Shown here: positions 46,401-53,112 of the stretch, one piece after another
Numbering within the stretch: position 1 is the first letter of the stretch
Layout of the letters: the number at the start of each line of letters is the position of its first letter
Origin: JBOFSQ01 sp051651625
Lineage (GTDB): Bacteria; Planctomycetota; Planctomycetia; Pirellulales; Thermoguttaceae
Direction of reading: 5' to 3'
NCBI GenBank assembly: GCA_051651625.1
Contig: JBOFSQ010000065.1
Coordinates: 186,001 to 250,000, forward strand
DNA length: 64,000 bases
Program-made: the position numbers and the translations under genes
The notes under the pieces: model-generated
What the model saw: the letters and a program-made list of their open reading frames with translations, nothing else
The model's database searches: none
Told to the model about the DNA's origin: nothing

Positions 46401-47362
46401 GCGTCCATCCAGAGATGAGTATACGTTGTGGCGACGATGATTTGGGGATCGCATATCAAGTTGTCGTGCCGCGTGATACAACGTCGCTGATGGCGACACT
46501 CGCCGCACTGCGGCTTGAGCGGATGCTCGTGAGTCTCGAACAAGTTCCGAAAGAGATACCGCGAGAGAATATCAATGTACGCAGGTGGTTTGGTCACTGG
46601 GAACGCCAGTGGAACGAACAGACGTTCTTTCTCGACCGACTACTCGGCGACGAACCGGAATTGACAACGACATCTTCGCTAGGACGAACACTCATCGCGG
46701 ACGGTTCCGCTCTGGGTACCGATGACGGTTCGGCGGCGGCGTTTGTGCGGTCGATACGGTCGCTCGACAGTGCGCGAAACATTTTGCAAACGCGATTTCG
46801 CACTTGGCTTGCATCGTTCGATTCGAGAGGGAGTGCGTCGTCATCTACGCTTGGAACGTCCTCGCCAGAAGCGTCTTCGCTGGCAACGTCTTCTCCAACG
46901 ATTGGCACGGAATCTTCGCTATCCGACGGAGCGGTTCTTTCGTGGCTAACGCGCGAACGCACCACGGGTTGGGGGCCGCTTACGAGTATCGAGTCGTGGT
47001 CGGATCGTAATCACTGCGGGACGGCGTTTTTTGCTGGAGTTTCACGCGGAGGACTGGGGCGACTGCAACTGACGACAGCGGCGCAATCGGCACACCACTG
47101 GGGAGATGTCTCGCGTGTGATGCCGATCTGGATTGGACTTTTGATTTTGTCTCTCGCGCTTCCGCTCAGTGTGTCTTTGCGTCAGACGATTTCGATGACG
47201 CCACACTTTTGGTCGGTCTGGTTGGGGCTTTTACTTTGGTGTCTTTCACCGCCGGGAACGCTTGGACTGATGTGGGTTGGCGTTACGCTGGCATCGTTAG
47301 TCGTCCCGCTTTGGCGTCGCCGATTCCGCCGCCCGCACGCAGCGTTCCCCGCCCGTGCGTAG
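43463..47362 (+). CDS. Giant secreted membrane-anchored protein 3
   Basis: A 1299-residue protein of unknown function, third of the triad. Signal peptide ILAAALSIAAALAMSLVPSAHA. The N-terminal module is the clearest of the three: PYRVLIPVDDEQRVVGENVW then VSTQFYNLLTQ. The middle beta-rich region contains VVSIEAAPATVRAVIN ... TLSLPKTMAIDSVELLD, equivalent to a segment of giant protein 2. The C-terminus is Ser/Thr-rich (about 1100-1165) and then has roughly three helices (IGLLILSLALPLSVSL, VWLGLLLWCLSPPGTLGL, VTLASLVVPLW). The start at 43463 excludes repeat-derived codons. Location is probably the cell envelope. Confidence 0.72.
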   Translation: MQPSTPQNRVHQILAAALSIAAALAMSLVPSAHADLNTNVGAMRHEPYRVLIPVDDEQRVVGENVWVSTQFYNLLTQSGVQTRRATGGSVITAATYRATLAVSPLTQTLALQTCTVTFTIDIKRPKATIVLPPLPLAPSGSTPNTATWDATPISPRFLPSDRGIEFVVENQTLGRHELEIVLSPMIDSVGDLRQCNFPVPRVTDATLILQFPSDAATPKVSESLGGVTVSPSNSGTSELTARVGPVSTLAVSWFERRAKAEQASLEVDQLLWLWCRAHQTNLRAQWEFRVLSGTVSQLQIVIDPRFRLSGQYHCYHVPERRLALADTFPDEPTEIPITSVELVPLSLDQAATHGVDTGQATVLNLAMPVSGTILVCGDFVLRHFGGIGQIQLPHIAPVSGRVSKSLLMTSCEPSLKLQITGAATEQSQVATSEFVSQWERFRPRVEPPDLPQRAFSMTTMPRDGVVSIEAAPATVRAVINESVAFNGQTAEVIFDATITPSRELFSQTLSLPKTMAIDSVELLDASSQRIEFRSVTATPNRTLTSPDVATTDAVTDVVSDRQNVHIFLKRPLATAATIRVRGAVPTPPNIEQPTPLPRVELVGTITTAATLAIYRTSDVLVSVDASKWMSIDRMPTSPFDFAEMIFVGRYVTPVATSEVSTSVSGETSGEAAPVIAATPLYTLTENHPQIHGKIVETLRHLASTETWSAQWELTLDIQDGEVAIIPILLDSLCTGPLQVEPSTIRVAEDAVIDGKRRVVLMLRDPASGHVAMTITSAVRQGDKEIILPQLQMDREFASLKRFLAVPTFAKGAIQWEISGAVAADPTVHSDLLRAGEQLFVVQGDAYAGRGQVIGSGGTIRLLDVRFFVRNDGEFFAFATCDAEGGLGRRIVVSLPPTTPMIEVSMSGITVPIPNDQRHRLSLTVGAYPMPQRLDIVYHGHVERRVRSGEKLLTSDLPIPKLDGITVQETLWTVALEMERGVHPEMSIRCGDDDLGIAYQVVVPRDTTSLMATLAALRLERMLVSLEQVPKEIPRENINVRRWFGHWERQWNEQTFFLDRLLGDEPELTTTSSLGRTLIADGSALGTDDGSAAAFVRSIRSLDSARNILQTRFRTWLASFDSRGSASSSTLGTSSPEASSLATSSPTIGTESSLSDGAVLSWLTRERTTGWGPLTSIESWSDRNHCGTAFFAGVSRGGLGRLQLTTAAQSAHHWGDVSRVMPIWIGLLILSLALPLSVSLRQTISMTPHFWSVWLGLLLWCLSPPGTLGLMWVGVTLASLVVPLWRRRFRRPHAAFPARA

Positions 47363-47380
47363 AACCGTCGTCTGCCGATT

Positions 47381-47490
47381 AGACCTGTTTGAAAACTTGC
47401 ACTCGTACAGCGGTTCGGCATAGCCGAACCCTCCAAACGCCTGCGGCGTATGACAATTGGAGGGTTCGGCTATGCCGAACCGGAACTACT
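47381..47490 (+). repeat. Repeat B copy 7 (MITE-like), right end missing
   Basis: AGACCTGTTTGAAAACTTGC at the left, two hairpins and CGCCTGCGGCG, without the right terminal repeat. It lies 18 bp after the giant protein 3 stop and 85 bp before the TPR gene. Confidence 0.85.
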
Positions 47491-47574
47491 ATTTCTCTAC
47501 GATTTTCACTCTGGACACCGCCGGAGAAATTGTGTACATTCCCACCGAGAACCCACTACAGGAGGACGGTGCGA

Positions 47575-49683
47575 ATGGCCCACAACCAGCACAAAATCGG
47601 CGTTCAAGTTTTTTTGACAATAGCACTGTGTACCGCTGCGCCGGCCACGTTTACGCTCTTCGCGCAAGAACCGCTGCCGTTGCCACGCACAGCGCGTTCA
47701 GCGTTTTCGGCGGAAGGTGTCAGCGAGATCGCTTCGGTGCAGGCGAGCGAAACGACGCCAACCACGTCGCGGTCTGACGTTGTTGTGACGCGCGCGAAGT
47801 TGCAGCGAAAAGTGTCGCAGTTAATCGAGCAGGTTGCAGGTAACACGCTTACCGACACAACAAAAGTCACGACGATTGCACCGTCGCAACCTGCGCCACC
47901 TACATCGCTTTCGGTTTTGGCACCAGCAGTTCCGCCGCTTCCGCCGGCGACGCCGCGTGTTCTGCCCGCACTCGACGTTTGTGTCGCGTCGTTTTTGGGC
48001 GTGATGCCGGGCGTGACGACACTCCAGCAAGTCGTCGAACTTTGGGGCGAGCCGCAGCGAGTATCAGAACTCGCTGGGAAAACCGCGCACCTCTACTCCA
48101 CCGAAGAACTCTCGCACATTGAGGTTGTCTTTGACGCCGACAAGGTCGCGTCGATTTTGGTCAAACTCGATTCGCCGCTGAGCGAGTCGCAGGTTACGGA
48201 GTCGCTTCAAGACGAACTGAAGCGTGTCGAACCGGTGATGCTCCCCGATGGCGACGGGAAAATTGTCGGCGTTATCTTTCCTGAACGCGGTGTATTTTTC
48301 TTGTTCGCGGCGCGGTCGTCTGGTAATGCGGAACGTCTCGTTACGCACATCGGCATCGAACCGATAGCGGCAGACTCGTTTACACTGCGGGGTGAAGCGG
48401 CGTTCGATGAACGTCCGAGTGAGGCGTTACGCGACCTCGTACACGCGGCCAAACTCGCTCCAAACGACGCGAAAGTGAATTGGCTTTTGTCGCGTCTTCT
48501 CTTGCTGCGTGGCGACATCCCAGCCGCGCTTGCAAGCTGCGAGAAAGCGATTGCGCTCGACGAATCGCGTCCGCTCTACCACCTCACACTCGCACAGATT
48601 CTCATTCAACTCAACCGCGCGGACGAAGCCCGCGTTTATCTCGAATCGACAATACCGATAGCGGCGGCGTTCCCACACGAAAAGGCGCAGATTCTCGTCA
48701 CGCTCGGCGACCTTTACCGCACCGCCATCACGCCGCAATACGAAAAGGCGATTGAGCTTCACAGTGAGGCGATCCGTTTGGCATCAAAAGCAATCGACTC
48801 GCCGCAAAAGACGGTCCGTGCGCAGGCCCAAGAGGTACTCTTTCAGTCGCACTTGAGTGCGGCCCGCGATGTCGCTTGGGGCGACTGGAACGACAAAGAC
48901 GAGTCGATCAAACGGTGGATCGCCGGTGCGGCAAAGTTTGTCTCCGAAGACGACGGAACTGTACCAATCGCCGTCGTTGAAGACCGTCTCTTCCAGCTTG
49001 CCGTCTGCTCGCTGGCAACGCAGATTGGTCTCCCCGAATCGACAGCCATCGAGCAGCGAATCGAAGATGTTGTCACCATCGGCAACGACGTTATCGCCAA
49101 CACCAGCGACCCGCTTCGGCAGCAGAAATACTGGCGTGAGATCGGGCTGGCACTCTACGACGCGGTTCAGATTTTTCAGATACGCAAGACATTTCCGCTG
49201 GCGTTACAATACGGCGAACAGGCGGCACGTTACTTGAGTCGCGGACTCGAAGACCGGCGGAGCGAGACCGATGTTTATCTTCTTGGGCGACTCTATTTCC
49301 GTCTCGGTGCGATTCACGCTATCGGAATGAAGCAACACCGCGCGGCGATAGTTTGGTTTGACAAGGCGATCCCGATGCTCGAACCGCTCATTCCAACAAT
49401 CGCACCTGAAGAACTCGGTCGATTTGGTGAGACGTTTGTCAGTATGGGCGTTTCGTTTTGGGAAGTCAATCAGTACGACCGCGCCATCGCACTCACCGAA
49501 GCTGGACTCCGGCAGATGGAACGCGGCGTTCAAACCGGCACCGTTCCGCCCGCTGCGCTTCATGTCCCGTACACAAACCTAGCAACAATGTACACCAAAC
49601 TCGAAAACACCGAAGACGCGCAGCGTTGCCTGCGACTAGCCGAATCGATCAAACAAGGCGCACGCCCAACCGCGCTGCGGTGA
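47575..49683 (+). CDS. Secreted BamE-like plus TPR-repeat protein
   Basis: A 702-residue protein. The N-terminal leader is VQVFLTIALCTAAPATFTLF-A. A Pro/Thr-rich region runs to about residue 140. Then comes a SmpA/BamE-like domain of about 70 residues (FLGVMPGVTTLQQVVELWGE with VEVVFDADKVASILVKL-type pattern). From about residue 280 to the end there are tetratricopeptide repeats (RDLVHAAKLAPNDAKVNWLL, AALASCEKAIALDESRPLYH, YDRAIALTEAGLRQM). A strong AGGAGGA site before the ATG at 47575 fixes the start; the longer frame runs through repeat B copy 7. It follows the giant triad on the same strand and may serve as a periplasmic scaffold for it; that is inference. Confidence 0.75.
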   Translation: MAHNQHKIGVQVFLTIALCTAAPATFTLFAQEPLPLPRTARSAFSAEGVSEIASVQASETTPTTSRSDVVVTRAKLQRKVSQLIEQVAGNTLTDTTKVTTIAPSQPAPPTSLSVLAPAVPPLPPATPRVLPALDVCVASFLGVMPGVTTLQQVVELWGEPQRVSELAGKTAHLYSTEELSHIEVVFDADKVASILVKLDSPLSESQVTESLQDELKRVEPVMLPDGDGKIVGVIFPERGVFFLFAARSSGNAERLVTHIGIEPIAADSFTLRGEAAFDERPSEALRDLVHAAKLAPNDAKVNWLLSRLLLLRGDIPAALASCEKAIALDESRPLYHLTLAQILIQLNRADEARVYLESTIPIAAAFPHEKAQILVTLGDLYRTAITPQYEKAIELHSEAIRLASKAIDSPQKTVRAQAQEVLFQSHLSAARDVAWGDWNDKDESIKRWIAGAAKFVSEDDGTVPIAVVEDRLFQLAVCSLATQIGLPESTAIEQRIEDVVTIGNDVIANTSDPLRQQKYWREIGLALYDAVQIFQIRKTFPLALQYGEQAARYLSRGLEDRRSETDVYLLGRLYFRLGAIHAIGMKQHRAAIVWFDKAIPMLEPLIPTIAPEELGRFGETFVSMGVSFWEVNQYDRAIALTEAGLRQMERGVQTGTVPPAALHVPYTNLATMYTKLENTEDAQRCLRLAESIKQGARPTALR

Positions 49684-49686
49684 ACA

Positions 49687-49749
49687 GAATCAGAGCGGGA
49701 AGCGTAAGCGAGTACACAAATCAGAACACGAAGCGTAAGCGAGTGCCCC
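49687..49749 (+). repeat. Repeat C copies 5-6
   Basis: Two tandem units ending one base before the ATG of the small secreted protein; they fill the whole gap between it and the TPR gene. Confidence 0.85.
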
Positions 49750-50214
49750 ATGAAAAAACAAATCGCGTCAATCTTGGTTGTTGTCATCTGTTCGTTGTCG
49801 GTGGCGTTGCCGGTTTCGGCGCAGGGCAGTGGTTTGAAGGACACGTTCTCGGTGTGGTCGTCTTCGATAGGGCGTAGTTTTCGCAGCGTCTTCGCGCCGC
49901 CAGCGGAACCAACTTTCTCAGTACCGGCACCGGTCACGTCACCAACGATAACGACTTCTGTGCCTTCGACTTCGATGCCATCCGTGACGGTGAACAGTGC
50001 CAGCGGTCTCACTGCCGACGTTCTCAAGAAGACGCTCATCGCCAAGACGCCAGCCGAAGAAGCCTACATCGACACCATTGTCGCCAAGCGAGATGCTGGT
50101 AGAATCTCCGCCCAAACAGTGAGTAGCGCATATCGCTACGCGATGAAGAAAAACCGAGATCGCCGCATCGTATACTTCAAGTCGGCGATAGACGCGCTGA
50201 CGGGTGGATCGTGA
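49750..50214 (+). CDS. Small secreted protein of unknown function
   Basis: A 154-residue protein with a clear signal peptide (MKKQIASILVVVICSLSVAL, cleavage near SAQ-GSG). A Pro/Ser/Thr-rich segment (about 45-85) links to a short basic helical domain (EEAYIDTIVAKRDAGRISAQ, SAYRYAMKKNRDRRIVYFK). I recognise no family. Its stop overlaps the GTG start of the receiver-like gene (GTGA at 50211-50214), so both are probably translated together. Confidence 0.65.
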   Translation: MKKQIASILVVVICSLSVALPVSAQGSGLKDTFSVWSSSIGRSFRSVFAPPAEPTFSVPAPVTSPTITTSVPSTSMPSVTVNSASGLTADVLKKTLIAKTPAEEAYIDTIVAKRDAGRISAQTVSSAYRYAMKKNRDRRIVYFKSAIDALTGGS

Positions 50215-51020
50215 AACTTCAACACATCTTGGACAAATCACGGCTCTCGGTTCTTGTTATCGGCCAGATTCGTCGTGCGGAGTTTGCGTCTGTTGCCAGC
50301 GACGTTGCTGCGGAGCGTGTCACCGTTTTTGAATCTGTTCACGATGTTGAGTCGTTCGGTGAGAGTGAGTTCGATCTGGTTGTTGTTTGCCAGTCGTTTC
50401 CCGGCGAGTTTTCGCCCGCGTTTATCGACCGCGTTCGCGCCGCGATGCCGCTAGTGCCGATAGTTGTTGTACTCGGTGCGTGGTGCGAAGGCGAAGAGCG
50501 AACAGGTTCCGCGCCGCTGCGTGGAGTCGCACGCATCACCGCGACGCAGTGGCCCGGTTGGGGACAGCGCGAACTCGACACAATCCGGCGCGGCGTCTGT
50601 TCGCGTTCAATGTTGCCAGCGACGAGCGGCGACGACGAACGGAGTTTGGCCGAGACGCTGCCGCGAATCACGTCAACGATTTCGGTCTCGATTCACGGCG
50701 TTGATCGCGCGATGACGGCGATGCTGAACAACTTCTTGACAACGCAAGGTTTCACCGTGACAAACGACAACAGCGTCGCCGACTGGACGCTCGTTGACGT
50801 TGCCGACGTTTCGAGTGAACGACTTCGCGCGACGTTTGAACCGCTAGTATGTTCGTCACGAGTCGTTGCCATCATGCACAGCCCGCGCAGCGACGAAGTT
50901 GCGGCGATGCAAGAGTACGGCGTTGCGGCGGTCTTCCCAAAACCAATCAACATGTTTTCGTTGCAATACTTTCTGGAAAACTGTGAACGCCCTATTTCCG
51001 TCATTCCCGCGAATGCGTGA
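50211..51020 (+). CDS. Tandem receiver-like (pseudo-receiver) protein
   Basis: A 269-residue cytoplasmic protein that appears to hold two receiver-like folds. In the first (RLSVLVIGQIRRAEF...FDLVVVCQSFPGE) the phospho-acceptor position is occupied by Cys. The second (TISVSIHGVDRAMTAML...DWTLVDVADV...AAVFPKPINMFSLQYFLE) keeps an Asp at the equivalent strand end and the conserved KP motif but lacks the acidic pair in the first loop. There is no output domain. GTG start by overlap with the preceding stop. The last nine residues (PISVIPANA) are encoded by repeat D copy 5. It may be a regulatory scaffold for the upstream envelope genes. Confidence 0.6.
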   Translation: MKLQHILDKSRLSVLVIGQIRRAEFASVASDVAAERVTVFESVHDVESFGESEFDLVVVCQSFPGEFSPAFIDRVRAAMPLVPIVVVLGAWCEGEERTGSAPLRGVARITATQWPGWGQRELDTIRRGVCSRSMLPATSGDDERSLAETLPRITSTISVSIHGVDRAMTAMLNNFLTTQGFTVTNDNSVADWTLVDVADVSSERLRATFEPLVCSSRVVAIMHSPRSDEVAAMQEYGVAAVFPKPINMFSLQYFLENCERPISVIPANA

Positions 51021-51026
51021 ATCCGT
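50999..51026 (+). repeat. Repeat D copy 5, at the receiver-like gene 3' end
   Basis: CGTCATTCCCGCGAATGCGT + GAATCCG. It supplies the last residues and the TGA stop of the preceding gene. Confidence 0.78.
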
Positions 51027-51065
51027 CCTGACAACACTTTGTAAGTGTCACGTCCGTTCCGATTT

Positions 51066-51125
51066 GGGCACTCGCTTACGCTTCGTGTTCTGATTTGTCA
51101 CTCGCTTACGCTTCCCGCTCTGATA
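51066..51125 (-). repeat. Repeat C copies 7-8
   Basis: Two reverse-oriented tandem units 21 bp before the thiG start. They are the only structured feature in the thiG leader; I see no TPP riboswitch there. Confidence 0.85.
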
Positions 51126-51146
51126 CACCACTAACCACTACTCACC

Positions 51147-51953
51147 ATGTCTACATTCACCATCGGAGATTTTACATTGTCAAGTCGTCTCATCGTTGGG
51201 ACGGGAAAGTATGCGACTTACGCGGTGATGCGTGATGCGCTCGAAGTGTCGCGTGCCGATTGCATCACGGTTGCGGTGCGGCGCGAACGACTCGTCAACG
51301 CAGCAGGCGAAAACATTCTCGACTTCATCGACTCGAATCGCTACACAATTTTGCCGAACACCGCCGGTTGTTTTTCGGCAGACGACGCAGTTCGCGTCGC
51401 GCGACTTGGGCGTGAACTGCTTTCGCAGCTTGGAAATCGCGGTGCGAACTGGGTCAAGCTGGAATGTCTCGGCGACACCAAAACGCTCCTGCCCGACCCA
51501 ATCGAAACGCTCAAGGCAACCGAACAACTCGTGCGAGACGGTTTCACGGTTTTGGTTTACACGTCGGACGACCCGCTCGTCGCACGGCGACTCAAGAACG
51601 CAGGTGCGGCAGCGGTGATGCCTGCGGGGAGTCCTATCGGGAGCGGTTTGGGCGTACTCAATCCGAACGCGCTACAGATTTGTTTGGAGTATCTCAAAGA
51701 AGGCGACATCGAATATCCGGTGATCGTCGATGCGGGTGTCGGCGCGGCGAGCGACGTTGCGCGGGCGATGGAACTCGGCGTTGACGGCGTACTTCTAAAC
51801 ACGGCAATCGCACACGCGCAGAACCCCGTCTTGATGGCGGAGGCGATGTGGAAGGCGTGCGAAGCGGGACGCGCGTCGTTCCTCGCCGGACGTATTCCGC
51901 GTCGCCGCTACGCAACTGCTTCCAGCCCTGTTGAAGGTGTGATTGGCGGTTAA
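51147..51953 (+). CDS. thiG: Thiazole synthase
   Basis: A 268-residue thiazole synthase. It joins deoxyxylulose phosphate, dehydroglycine and the ThiS thiocarboxylate into the thiamin thiazole in the cytoplasm. Diagnostic parts are SRLIVGTGKYATYAVMRDAL at the N-terminus, the Schiff-base lysine region NWVKLECLGD (Lys104), GAAAVMPAGSPIGSGLGVLN, VIVDAGVGAASDVARAMELG and DGVLLNTAIA. Length is normal. No thiS, thiF, thiH/O or thiE is adjacent, so the pathway is scattered. There is no clear ribosome site before the ATG at 51147. Confidence 0.96.
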   Translation: MSTFTIGDFTLSSRLIVGTGKYATYAVMRDALEVSRADCITVAVRRERLVNAAGENILDFIDSNRYTILPNTAGCFSADDAVRVARLGRELLSQLGNRGANWVKLECLGDTKTLLPDPIETLKATEQLVRDGFTVLVYTSDDPLVARRLKNAGAAAVMPAGSPIGSGLGVLNPNALQICLEYLKEGDIEYPVIVDAGVGAASDVARAMELGVDGVLLNTAIAHAQNPVLMAEAMWKACEAGRASFLAGRIPRRRYATASSPVEGVIGG

Positions 51954-52018
51954 TGCGTCGTCATCGTGGTAAGCGTTCATGTAATTTGGTCGCGTTGTCG
52001 TTGACGTGTTATGATTCT

Positions 52019-52088
52019 GGGCACTCGCTTACGCTTCGTGTTCTTAATGCGTTGCGTTAATAAGAACACGAAGCGTAAGCGAGTGCCC
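52019..52088. repeat. Repeat C copies 9-10 as a 70-bp palindrome
   Basis: Two C units in opposite orientation form a nearly perfect palindrome beginning GGGCACTCGCTTACGC and ending GCGTAAGCGAGTGCCC. It sits between the convergent thiG and ispE genes and could act as a bidirectional terminator. Confidence 0.85.
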
Positions 52089-52128
52089 GAAGCGGAGCAA
52101 ACGTAGCGTCCACGAATAGCCGCCAGAT

Positions 52129-52175
52129 GGATTCCCGACTGCGTGGGAATGACGGACACGCGAATCAAACCGTGA
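52129..52175 (+). repeat. Repeat D copy 6 with right-end words
   Basis: GGATTCCCGACTGCGTGGGA + ATGACGG followed by AATCAAACCGTGAATGGTTA, the same right end as at 43457. Confidence 0.78.
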
Positions 52176-52183
52176 ATGGTTAC

Positions 52184-53101
52184 TCATCGTGTACCGTTCG
52201 TAAACAAAAACACGTCGGCAAAGTTTGCCGCACGGATTCTTGCGGCGATTTGCTTCGCGTGTTTGGCGTGGTGCGCGAGCGTGAAGAACGCCGTCCCGCT
52301 ACCGCTCATCTGAACGGCAACACCGCCACACTTGGTCAACTCTGCATGAATCTTCGCCAGCGACGGCAAGAGCGCAAACGCCGGTGATTCCAGTCGATTG
52401 AAGAGATGCGAAACCATCGCCCGAAAGTCGCCGTGCGACACCGCGTCCAAGAACTTTGTGACATCGCGCCGCTTGCCGTCGTGATGAAGCATCGTGACGC
52501 GGTAGACATCCGCCGTTGAAAGTCCCTCGCGTGGTTTCACGACAACACCATCGAGTCGCGGCAGACTTGCAATACGCTGGACGTGTTCGCCGCGTCCACG
52601 ACTCACACTTGCACCACCGACCAAGAACAGCGGCACGTCGCTACCAATCGCGCCACCAATTTCGATCATTGCGTCGCGTGTGAGATTGAGTTTCCACGCC
52701 TCGTTCGCCAGCAGAAGTGCGGTGGCGGCGTCGCTCGAACCGCCACCCAACCCCGCCTGCGATGGGATTCGTTTTACGAGCGCAACGTCTGCACCGCACT
52801 CTGCCGCTTGCGAAACAGTTCGCCGAACGTGACGCAACATCTTGACGACCAGATTGTCGTCGCCTGTTGGGATCGCGTCAATCGGTTCTCCACGAGGCGA
52901 AGAGACGGCGAGCCGAATCACATCGTCATCGCGGCGAGTGAAGTGGAGCGTGTCGGCCAGTGAGATCGGTGTTGCCACTGATACGATTTCGTGAAAACCA
53001 TCGTCACGCTTTCCGAGCACCTCAAAGAAGAGATTAATCTTGGCGGGTGCCGTCAACGAGAGCGCTGGTATGTTTGAGTTGTTCACCATTTGTTGCGTCA
53101 T
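52184..53101 (-). CDS. ispE: 4-diphosphocytidyl-2-C-methyl-D-erythritol kinase
   Basis: A 305-residue GHMP kinase of the non-mevalonate isoprenoid pathway; it phosphorylates the 2-hydroxyl of CDP-methylerythritol with ATP. It shows the N-terminal substrate motif LTAPAKINLFFEVLGKRDDG and the glycine-rich ATP loop IPSQAGLGGGSSDAATAL. The start at 53101 lies in an ATGA overlap with the trkA stop, so the genes are coupled. ATG at 53089 is the alternative. The start codon lies within repeat D copy 7. Family length is about 280-310, as here. Confidence 0.94.
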   Translation of the reverse strand: MTQQMVNNSNIPALSLTAPAKINLFFEVLGKRDDGFHEIVSVATPISLADTLHFTRRDDDVIRLAVSSPRGEPIDAIPTGDDNLVVKMLRHVRRTVSQAAECGADVALVKRIPSQAGLGGGSSDAATALLLANEAWKLNLTRDAMIEIGGAIGSDVPLFLVGGASVSRGRGEHVQRIASLPRLDGVVVKPREGLSTADVYRVTMLHHDGKRRDVTKFLDAVSHGDFRAMVSHLFNRLESPAFALLPSLAKIHAELTKCGGVAVQMSGSGTAFFTLAHHAKHAKQIAARIRAANFADVFLFTNGTR

Positions 53102-53112
53102 TCCCGCGTAGG
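53097..53112 (-). repeat. Repeat D copy 7 (partial) at the trkA-ispE junction
   Basis: CGTCATTCCCGCGTAGG is half of the palindrome. On the coding strand it contains the ATGA that is both ispE start and trkA stop. Confidence 0.65.

Noticed and set aside
51021..51146. TPP riboswitch before thiG
   Set aside because: Only repeat D and repeat C sequences were found; no conserved THI-box words could be read.
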